Assembly (NCBI GenBank): GCA_021234155.1
Contig: JAJEKV010000099.1
Location: forward strand, 1,388,297 to 1,452,296
DNA: 64,000 nt
Direction of reading: 5' to 3'
Source of the DNA: Isoetes taiwanensis
Lineage: Eukaryota; Streptophyta; Lycopodiopsida; Isoetales; Isoetaceae
In this document: positions 55,036 to 64,000 of the stretch, in pieces
Layout of the letters: each line of letters begins with the position of its first letter
How positions within the stretch are numbered: position 1 is the first letter of the stretch
Notes under the pieces: generated by a model
The model's database searches: none
What the model saw: only the letters and a program-made list of their open reading frames with translations
What the model was told of the DNA's origin: nothing
Made by a program: the position numbers and the translations under genes

Positions 55036-58000
55036 TCATGAACCTGCTTGTTCTTGCTGCTGTAGAAGGAGCTGCCGTGCGTTGGTACATTGATTTAATC
55101 GAGCTGTTAGCATCTCTGCATAACGGCACAGACGATGCCGGTCTAAATTAGACAAGGTGAATGGTGGATTCAAAGGCAAAAATGATGCCTCAACCAGCAA
55201 GAAATAGAGCAATGCAGAAGATTTTGCATATGCAACAGCTGCATTTGTGACATTTCCCATAAGTTCCTCAACCTGTTTAGCATAACAGCTCTGAATGAAG
55301 GTCTTTGTTAACTAAAGCATAAGGACATAGAAATGAAAATCGACTTACAGCACCCGCTCTTCCAACTGCCAACGCCGCCTGAAAAATAAGCTCAATTGCA
55401 TCTGGCATCTCCATACCACCTAAGAAAGGCAAAATATTGAATTCATCAATAACATTACATGCATTTGGACACATGGAGAATGAAAAAAATTTCCATTACA
55501 TACCATCTACGTTTCCGAGGTGAGCAGCAAATTTCTCAGCATGCTCTACAGCCATTGAAAAGTCCCTCTCCAGTTGTGCGCAAACAATTGTTGCAGATGC
55601 TTCTGACTCCTGCTCTAATGATGCATCGTCTCCTCCTCTAGATCCAGATGCTTGAGATAATGTATCTCGTTTCTCCACAGTTGACGCGCCCCAGGTATGG
55701 CAAATTTGCAATGCTTCTTTCCAGATAGCCAAGCAAACCAACTGTACTGAAAGTGCCTCGGGGATTTGACTTGCACCTAACTATCGATCATGGAGAGATT
55801 GCTCAAATTAGGCTCTTGTCAGACCTAACTATTAGGAATAAGATTTGTACTTGGCAACATAGATGCAATTTAATAGACTAAAGCCAATATGTGAGCTAGA
55901 ACTTGAACCTTTACATCTTTTGCATGCAGAGTGATGCAAATATGCAAGAAATAATATTCCATCAGCAGACTTTAAACAATTGCATACCTTATCAGCTGCC
56001 AGCTCTGCAATCAATCGGGCACAACGCTTCAATGAAGAAATCCTTGTTGGGGGATGCTGGGATGGGCCCTCGAGCATTTCATCTGAACTTACTTGAGAAT
56101 TTCCTGGTGGCGTAGAGCCACGACTTGCTAAATTGGTGGGAGTCACTGGCAAAAATGGCTGCTTGCTCTTCTGTGGAGATCCACTCAGTTTACCTGCCGA
56201 TAAGGCAGCTCCAGAAGCTCCAAGAGATGTTGGAGGTTCATCTGTATAAGCACTTACTAAAACATACTCTCGTTCAATGCAGTCCAGAGAATCAGCAGGT
56301 GTCACTGATGACAAGAAACATAAAATCATCTTAAAGGATGCTACTTAGTCAAAAAGAACCTATTTGAATGTGGTTTTACAAATCTTACCTCCCCTAGAAG
56401 AGTCAGCATGATCATGTATTCTTTCAGCATCTGCTGAAAAATCTGAGCTCCGATTTCTAAATGGCTTTGGACTTTGGCTATCGTGTTTCAATGACAACCT
56501 CACACTTAGATCTTTGGATCCGTACTCTGGCTTACCTGATGGAGGGCTCCTTGAGTGGATCCTCATCTCAATTGGGGGACACTGCTCTACCTGCCGCTTA
56601 GGGGGCACGCCTTCTACTGTTTGAGGATCATCATCAAGAAGGAAAGGAAGGCAATCTTCCTGTTGCAAATCTGTTGACATGCCTCCTGTAGTAGTTGTAT
56701 TTTGCGGCTGATGCCAAGAACTTTTATCTAACTTCAATCTGACAATTTGAATTCATTTCCTAGGAACTTTTAGAAAACTTAGGCAATTTAATAATCATCT
56801 TTGCAAATCTACATACCAGATTGATCCTACCTCATAAAGCTGTGGCTAAAGAACTCCTCAAAAGAAAGACGCTCCACTGAATAATTGACCCCAAAAAAGT
56901 TCATCAGTAAATGCCAATACATCTATAATGCAACAGTCTAGAATGTCCATGCCAAGATTGCAATTGGAGGTAGTCAAGCACCTGGATTCCTACGCAAGAG
57001 CCTGCGGCATATGTCGATGCAATCAGGGTGAAGTTCAGCCTTAAGGGCTTCCGAAAATTGCACATCATTCTTTGTTATGTTCTGCAAGAGCTGCAAATAA
57101 AATTGAACAGATTATGAATAAAGAAACTGAATAGCCTATCATTCTCGTGCTTTCCAGATAATGATGTAAAACCTGAACATGACTGTTGCCGAAAAATGGA
57201 GGCCGTCCAGTAACAAGCTGATATAGAATAGCACCAACACTCCATAAATCTGCCTGCACAGAAAAAACCATTAGCCTCAGCTTGCTTCGTCCAGAACAGC
57301 TTATGGATTCTAATTCATGGTATAGGTTTACAGAAATGGCTTATGCCATCAGCAATCACCTTGGCATCGTATCTTTGAAACTGCAAAATCTCTGGAGCCA
57401 TATATAGAGGAGAACCACAGAGAGTTTCTGCCATGCCTTGTGGCTGTAATGACCTGCAAATACATGTTCATCGTATTACTGTTCAACTTACCTTATATAC
57501 AACTCACTCCTTTGGACCATGGCTATTGAACAAAGAGCACAGGTATCAAAGAGCAGAATGGTTAAAGACCCATGTGGATAATGTCAATGCATATGTAACA
57601 CTTCTGTTTATCTCAGCCTTCTTCTATAAAACATTAAGCCCCATGTGCAGGATTCCAAGAGGATGTCCAACATCTTTGCTGTTGAGGACACCTTGTTTAG
57701 ATATGTTTTTTAAGGCCATGTCCACTTCATCTGAAAGCACACAGACTCCCAGATTTGCTAGCAACACACTTATTGTCCAGGATTTTGAAGAAGCCTTTCC
57801 GCCAGAACCCATAAGAAATGTATGAATAGTATATGCCAATGTCAAAGGCGCATATCCGAATTATTTAGTAGTGTGCATCTGCGCTGTCAGCTTGGGTACT
57901 TTTTTCTCAGACCTCTGCTAATGCTAGCAGGCAACATAAAATCCTGCCATGTTCCAATACAATTTATGCTGAATCCTTCTAACTTTTCTTGTAAAGACAT

Positions 58001-59366
58001 TCATTAGATAACCATAGCTGTAGCTTTCATCTGCACTAAAATTTGCCAATCTTGCATGCTTGCAGGCTCATGCACATTCTAAAACATATCTTACATGCAA
58101 GGCAATGTTCTATGTCTGACCTTACACGAGCAACGTGATGCTTCGCGCTTTGTGTTGTTTCAAAAAGATGGTGCAATGGTTTATTTCATGGCATCAAAAG
58201 ACGAAAAGCAGAACTGCAGGACAAGATAAAGTGACTTTCTCAACTTCACACAGCATGCTTCCTTTCAGCTGTAAATTATGAAAAACCCCCTACTTATTAG
58301 ATGTAAACCACGTGAAACTGTATTCAAGCTTTTTGTACTGTTGTGATGTTTTTGCATATCGGAGTAGACCACAAAAAATACAAAAAATCAAGTGGAAAAC
58401 ATGGCAGATATCTTCTACGGAATCTATTTTTGAAATATATGAAGGTCATTCGACTTCCATTCTGTCCCCTTCATTGAACTTGACAATAGAAAAGAGGAGA
58501 TGCTTACACAACAAAATAAACCCATAAGATGATAGGCAAGGAGAGCTTACCTGGCAAAACCAAAGTCGGCAATTTTCAAGACAGCATTACTATCATCTGT
58601 CGATAGCAACAGATTCTGCAGATGACAGGTTAACTTAGCTATCCTGAAAGCTTTCATATGTGAAGCAAAAGCTGGTGTAACAGTACCAGTGTACCTGAGG
58701 TTTCAAGTCTCTATGAATTAAATTATTTGTCCGTAGGACTTGTAGCCCATTTCCTGTAAAGATTGTCGATGGTGTCTTAGAATACATTCAAGAAACACTA
58801 GACTTCCATATACATGACATCACAGCAACCATGATACTAGCCCACCAAGTTGTTGCATGAAATGACGAGCTGCTCCTTCTGAAACTTTTCCACAACGTGT
58901 AATGTAAGCAGCTAGATCACCTCCTGCACAGTACTCCAATACAAGATATATTCTGTTTGGTGCCTGTAAAGACATACAACCAAAGCAGCTTAACTTAGAA
59001 CCTGATGCACCCAAATTCTTTTACCTTCTTTACCAGTTGCAAATTCTACAACATCTATGCAAAGCAGTTATTGAATTTTGAAAAAGGAAGCTAAAATTTT
59101 TAAGGGCATACCTCAACAATCTCATGAAGGCGAATAATGTTGGGGTGATCCGCCTTTTTAAGAATAGCAATCTCTGAAAGCAAATTTTCCTGAAGCTTCT
59201 TATTTAACCTCTCTGTATTGATTTCCTTGATGGCAACTTCATAGCCGTGCACCTTATGTCTAGCCTTCCAGACAACAGCAAATGAACCCGACCCAATTTG
59301 CTGTATGGTAAGATAATCCCCAATACTTTTCTGAACGTGTTCTTGTTGTCCTCCTTTATGCGCCAT
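55036..59366 (-). CDS. ATG1: Serine/threonine protein kinase ATG1 (autophagy initiation)
   Basis: Thirteen exons (right to left): 59366-59112, 58963-58846, 58753-58695, 58615-58551, 57453-57360, 57253-57173, 57090-56982, 56876-56831, 56738-56389, 56304-55988, 55780-55504, 55419-55349, 55290-55036. All join in frame with GT..AG borders to 698 residues. The kinase domain (about 18-275) has the glycine loop GSGSFAVV (25-32), Lys47 in [14 protein letters not shown] with Asp140, DFG (161-163) and [14 protein letters not shown] (APE 185-187), the ATG1/ULK-type activation loop. A Ser/Pro-rich linker follows, including [10 protein letters not shown], then the C-terminal helical region that in plants binds ATG13 ([42 protein letters not shown]). 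ATG1 with ATG13, ATG11 and ATG101 starts autophagosome formation in the cytosol under starvation. The start is the first ATG before the GDY.. kinase motif. No lesion is seen. Confidence 0.93.
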
Positions 59367-59755
59367 GTTTTAATCCTGTTTTCCCTCTCGATCGGCTTAC
59401 ATACGATAGTTACCGGCCAGTGGCTGATAAGGGGCGTCATATGAGGAATTTATTGTTTTGTCCTCGAGCCATTTGTTATTCCCCCTTTCTCGTCGTTTTT
59501 TCAACGCGTTAAGCAACAACGGGGCATATGTGCGTAATCCCTTGTAAGCTATGCGTGAAGCGTAAGTTAATATAGAAAAGGGGAAAATTCCAAATATACC
59601 CTATTTATGTAAGTTAATATAGAAAAGGGAAAATTCTAAATATACCCGTCATGTCTGTGAATATTTCAAAAATACCCTTCAAATGAAGACGATTTAAAAA
59701 AAAAAAAATGTAATAGAGTTTTTGTTGCTCCTCAAATTCAAAAGTTGTCCCATGA
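59367..59755 (-). promoter_or_regulatory. ATG1 upstream region with duplicated block
   Basis: Sequence immediately upstream of the ATG1 start. I see no certain TATA box. A 41-45-bp direct repeat (gtaagttaatatagaaaagg, then aaaattc and aaatataccc) occupies about 59562-59604 and 59608-59647. The LINE at 59756 forms the distal boundary of the unique upstream sequence, so the undisturbed promoter is at most about 390 bp. Confidence 0.4.
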
Positions 59756-60505
59756 CGTTACCGGACATTGGTTATTCATGATACTTTACCTCCTTCTGAC
59801 AAGTGGGCACTGAAGCTTTAGGGTGCCTATTGGCGCTCTGTCTGGACATGGACTTGGAACTCTCTTCCCCCACCAAAGGTTAGGGTTCTCTTGTGGCAAG
59901 TGGAAAATCGCCATTTGCATTAGGGTAAATGTTCTTGTGCATAGATTTAAGCCCGTTTGTGAGTTTTTCTTTGCCCTTCTTTGTGGCTCTCATCGAGTCC
60001 ATTGAACATTGTCTAGTCTTGTGTCCACATTTGCAATTTTGCATGGGATTGGATCGAGCATTGTTGGGATCGGGGATGTGTAGCCGGAAGATACTTCTTC
60101 ATGTGTTTCCAGCTTCATGATCCTCTCCTAAGAAGCAAGCTTTCCATCTGTGTAAGGCATGGTTGGTTTGGTTGATTTGGAAACGGCGTCGTTTATTTTT
60201 TTAAGGGATTGGCAACCTTGACCTCTCTAGTTCCACGACTTCGGACATAAGCTATTCGGAGTTTTTACGGTGTTTCTTGGCCTAGAGGAGACAAAGGTTT
60301 ACATCTGGCGAGATATTTTGCACATTGTAAATGCGAATGGGGAGTTTGTACAGTGATTACTAGAGGTGATTGGAAGTTTACGCACTAGGTTTTTAGTATG
60401 GAGTGCTGAGGTGTCTTTGTCCCTTCGGGGCATTCTTTTTCCTCACTACTCGTCTTGTATCATTGCCATTCTTTTAATATAAGTGTCTCAGTTCTTCAAA
60501 AAAAA
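59756..60505 (+). mobile_element. 5'-truncated L1-type LINE with 16-bp target duplication
   Basis: The plus strand reads PPPKVRVLLWQVENRHLH and, in another frame, ESIEHCLVLCPHLQF, the zf-RVT (reverse-transcriptase zinc-binding) end of plant L1 ORF2. A 3' UTR with ctcgtcttgtatcattgcca and an A-tail (about 60498-60509) follows. The 16-bp string aaaagttgtcccatga flanks it at 59740-59755 and 60506-60521. 5' truncation, an A-tail and a variable target duplication are the signature of target-primed reverse transcription. The copy has stops and is inactive. Confidence 0.85.
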
Positions 60506-60521
60506 AAAAGTTGTCCCATGA

Positions 60522-61560
60522 GCTTTTTGTTGCTCCTCAAATTCAAAACTTGTCCCATTAACATTATAGATAAGAGAAGATCTTCTCAACAACGTCAAAT
60601 TTACCGAAATTGGAATTGAAATTCATAAGTTACCTTTCTGGGTAGATGAATTCATACAGCAAGAGTGAATGAATGATTCAACCCTATTGTGGCTGGGAAT
60701 GTTTTTGAATAATCTTTTTGGCCCTTCATTCATCGCCTAATAGAATGTTGCTTGTATGGAATCTCGAGCATCCACCTATTGTTTGTTGGTGTTAGAACGT
60801 AAATAAACATTAAAGTTTGAACCTTAAAAAGATCTGTATCGAACCATTGGATATTGGGATTCTACCTTCATTTGTCTTGCACCTCCATTGCGTGAGATAT
60901 TTATACTGTGTGTAATGATCTAGAAGTATTTATTTTCTTTATGCGCTATGTGGCAAGTTATAAGTTGGGCTTCTATTTCCAAGAGTTATGGAAGAGGTTT
61001 CAAGGATTTGCTAGAATCTCGCTAGAATTCTTATTGTTCAGTGAGCAAGGACAGAGTTTGTTTTGGTATTTTTATTGGATTGCATGGTTAGGCAATATTC
61101 GTTATAAGATTGTCAGTAATTGGAGTGGGTAATCGAATTAAGCATAATCTTAGATGTGAAATATGTAACTCGTAAATCCAATTGCAGACATGTTGCAAGA
61201 ATCTTATATATGTGGAATAAGTAACTCAATAAATTCATTTGTAGATATGATGCAATAGAAATACTATATAGTTAGTTGCACATTAGTGTTTTGATCTTTT
61301 GTAGCAATGTGTTTTGGAGAGAGTGGCTAAGACTTATTCTAGGGGCATAGGTAGTGTCGCCATATCCCTTAGAATCATGTTTATTGTCATATGTAAGAAT
61401 TTAAAAGTGCATCTATTGGTAAGGAACACTTACATAGTGTGAGCATTAAAAACAGAATAGCAAACATCATTAGATAATGTCTTTGCAAAACATATTAGCA
61501 TGATAGCAAAATAGCAGAAATGGGGTGTGCTTCAAGGAACGTACATTATCTATACGTGCA
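60522..61560. other. No gene recognised
   Basis: It starts with a near copy (gctttttgttgctcctcaaattcaaaacttgtccc) of the sequence left of the LINE (59716-59750), so the LINE landed in a pre-existing tandem duplication. Nothing else was identified. Weak duplication near 61150-61255. Confidence 0.45.
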
Positions 61561-61579
61561 CCTCAAATATGCAAGAGTT

Positions 61580-61760
61580 GAAGCGGTTGGAGTAGATAGA
61601 CTTGGATTAAATTTACCCTTTGCGTTAAGGCCACTATTCTCCATTTGTGGTTGGAGCAGATAGACTTGGAATAACTTTACCCTTTGCTTAACTGTTTATC
61701 TCCACTCCATGGACTTGAATTAACTTTACCCTTTGCTTAACTGTTTATCTCCACACAGTA
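61580..61760. repeat. Imperfect tandem repeat (about 55-75-bp units)
   Basis: Three units carry tagacttgga/tggacttgaa, then taactttaccctttgc, then a ctccac or ctccatt word, at about 61594-61640, 61656-61710 and 61708-61755. Confidence 0.7.
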
Positions 61761-63240
61761 ACCAACTACAAAAAGAAATAGCCAAAAGTTCAATATAAGC
61801 TGGAATTGATCGAGCTTACCAATGCTCTGTTATGGGATTTTTTTTCAAATTCTTTTTGGACGAATGGATACTTGTTACCATATGGAGACAAAATAGGATA
61901 TGGAGATAAAACAAATGGATAATGAATATGAAAGGAAGGAAGACGAAATAAAAGGAACTCATGTGTGTTGAGAAGTTTTGCTTCAATAACCTTAAAATTG
62001 ATTGTTTTAGCAGCTGTTCACTTAAGTAAGGCTATTGACAGATGCTGCCTTACGAGGAAGGATGTCATAAAGACTGGCTGCAGTTTGCTCATACTTGTGG
62101 ATTTCGAAAATAGTATGAGCTTTAGAGATCCATTTCCTGGTTTTCAGGCAGATAATAATGCGAAATGCAGTTGCATGGAGTAGTTGCATGGAGTCGTTTC
62201 CTGCCGAATATGGCATTGCCAAATTATATTTTGCCTTAGATGGCTTTGCCAAGTTCTTATGTGCCAACTTTTGATCTGAGACAAAGGTATAATCTTTGCC
62301 TAAATGATTATATGCAAATAGCCTGATATGCCTTTTGTCAAATTGTGATACATAGGGGCGTGTGATACATAATGGTCCGTACATACAAACCATATAGTTT
62401 CATGATCGAAAACGGTGAAATATCTTAAATTTTTAGGCATACAATTATAAGTAGCTCCATCCACGCATAAAATGAAGTCCCTTGCTTCCATTTGATTGTG
62501 CATAGAGGTATAATAATAAGCTTTAGCCATTACTCTTGAGTAAAATGAGCAGATCTGCAATGCTATTTTTCCTTGACATTTGTTTTCCATATTAAGTTGA
62601 AGGTTAAGTTGAAAATTTGTGGCGGGTATAATGGAGTCTAAATGTCGGTATGTTGGCTTTTTTCTAAAGCCAAATCGGGCCGCTGAAACCACGATCCGGC
62701 ATTTTATGATACAAAATAGTCAGTAGTAGAGAGCATTCCTAGATGAAAAGGTAAGTTTGACCATTTTGACAATTTCTAAGAATTTAATACATTATAGAAT
62801 GATTAGAAGCTTCGGCAGGACTCTGGGCGAAGAAACTTCAAACTCCTTTGTATGAGGAATTCAACAAAGATATGGCGTGTAGTAAGAGAAGAAGGATCGA
62901 AAACGTGGCAACTTCAAGTCCGGAAAGACAAGGCGGTGATAACAAGTAGCTCATAACGGAGTCAAATAGCGAAAAGCGTGCGAGACCGACCGAATTGGTA
63001 TTGCGAAATATGCCATGAGACAATTCACCGATTATCGGTTGGATTCAGACTACTTTGCTTGAAGACAATAGGTGGCTATGATGTGAGCTTAAAAAGAGAG
63101 CTACTTGGTCGCTTGCAAAGACTAATGTTCCTGATGCATTAAAAAAGTGTTTGTTGGACGACCTCGACTTCTCTAGATCAGAGAATAATCAGCACTGGGC
63201 AACTCCATACTTACCCAATAATCTATTGCAAGATACTATT
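61761..63240. other. No confident gene
   Basis: The longest frame is 62300-62692 (-), 130 codons, including MEARDFILCVDGATYNCM and FDHETIWFVCTDHY. It has an ordinary amino-acid mix, but I cannot link it to any family and see no neighbouring exons. It may be a lineage-specific protein or chance. Confidence 0.3.
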
Positions 63241-63422
63241 ATCCCATCAAAATCTATAGCCACCTTTGGCATGCATTCCAAGAAGAGCACTTTCCACAAA
63301 GACATCTAATTCACAGCCAGCAGTTAAAATATCCATATGGAGCTGCCTTCCACTCTCTAAGGCAGTCAAGTGAGTTGAACATGCACTCAAACCACTGGCA
63401 AACATAATTTTATCAGGTTGTC
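63241..63422 (-). pseudogene. PPR protein fragment
   Basis: The minus frame reads PDKIMFASGLSACSTHLTAL, ESGRQLHMDILTAGCELDVF, and VESALLGMHAKGG, then a stop. This is an almost textbook PLS PPR stretch (PD...F.S.LSACS...AL..GRQ.H..I...G...DVFV.SAL..M.AKCG). The fragment lacks a start and ends in a stop where the next motif should begin. No adjoining motifs are recognised within the window, so it is probably an orphan fragment. Confidence 0.75.
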
Positions 63423-64000
63423 CTTAGATTATTGGGCTTCTATTGAACGTCTACGATTGTGGGCCTAAACGGTTAGGAGAGAATCTTTGGCCTTCTTTAT
63501 GCAGTGCAATTGCATTTTGGTTCACACTTGAGCGGTTCGATTTCTCTTGCGAAACCTTCTTTGTCTCTAATCTAAGCTAAAATCTCTGTCTCTATTCTAG
63601 GTTAAAATATCTGTTTATTTTGCATTGGTCCCAAGGGACCGGGCTGCTTTCAGAACATACATGGTAAGAGAGAAACCGCTTCTAAATATTACCACGATCA
63701 TGGATTTTATCATTTGCTTTTGAATTTTGTGCTTTAGATTGTATGGTAATTGCTTAGGTGCTTAGGTAACCCGCATGACATTTTTTCTTTCTCGCTTGAT
63801 ATTGATGGCTTAAGTATTCTTGTCTATTCAGACTAGGTTGGTGGACCTATTTTGTATTTGCTTCGGAAGATGTCAATCCATTTTTTGCCGGGCTAGAGAT
63901 GTGTCATATTTTAACTTTATAGAGGTGGCAACAATACCATATGCAAGAATAAAAAGAACGAAACAAATTGAATGTGCACATTTTTTTCTATCATCTGACG
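63423..64000. other. No gene recognised up to the window edge
   Basis: A/T-rich sequence with repeated taatctaagctaaaatctct / attctaggttaaaatatct phrases near 63568-63612; no coding signature. Confidence 0.3.

Noticed and set aside
57433-57825. 130-codon plus-strand ORF
   Set aside because: Lies in ATG1 intron 4 and over exon 5 on the opposite strand; antisense shadow.
62300-62692. 130-codon minus-strand ORF as a gene
   Set aside because: No recognised motif, no neighbouring exons; left as uncertain non-coding sequence.

Overview
This window is nuclear DNA of a land plant. Both intact genes have many short introns with GT..AG borders, and most of the rest is decayed transposable elements of plant type (Ty3/gypsy, CACTA, Helitron, LINE, tRNA-derived SINE, Tourist-like MITE). 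PLS-type PPR debris and a UDP-glycosyltransferase remnant also fit a plant. Gene density is low (two complete genes in 64 kb). The LINE and one transposase look like types I associate with seed-free vascular plants, so a fern or lycophyte is my best guess, but the sequence does not prove it.

Two genes can be read end to end. At 25993-27715 (+) a seven-exon gene encodes a 323-residue soluble ABC ATPase of the ABCI19/20/21 (CAF16-like) type. At 55036-59366 (-) a thirteen-exon gene encodes a 698-residue ATG1 autophagy kinase. In both, the proposed exons join in a consistent reading frame.

Layout. 1-1.4 kb: UGT pseudogene, foldback-element copy, PPR scrap. 1.4-6.4 kb: a 141-bp MITE with TTA target duplication, an LTR-element leader, Ty3/gypsy pol on the minus strand, then LINE endonuclease. 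7.2-8.2 kb: a 956-bp near-perfect palindrome. 8.3-11.2 kb: broken unidentified minus-strand gene. 13.6-21.9 kb: an 8.2-kb CACTA element whose TNP2 gene has lost its core and which carries a PPR fragment. 23.8-25.3 kb: broken plus-strand gene with a 958-bp hAT-like insertion. 26-27.7 kb: ABCI gene. 29.2-32.2 kb: LTR element with 5-bp target duplication and almost no coding capacity. 35.0-42.2 kb: two Helitron-like elements exactly head to tail. 42.9-43.6 kb: truncated PPR gene. 44.3-52.9 kb: a LINE split by a 7,085-bp DNA transposon. 55-59.4 kb: ATG1. 59.8-60.5 kb: truncated L1-type LINE with 16-bp target duplication. 63.3 kb: PPR scrap.

The best candidate for something little described is the 7,085-bp DNA transposon at 45736-52820. 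It has about 22-bp terminal inverted repeats, an AATA duplication on both sides, a minus-strand transposase with an SDGCSSQ..KG motif and a Cys-rich cluster, a plus-strand partner gene I cannot identify, and a roughly 650-bp TTTACAT satellite between the two converging genes. Its superfamily is not settled here; a 4-bp duplication is compatible with Sola-like elements.
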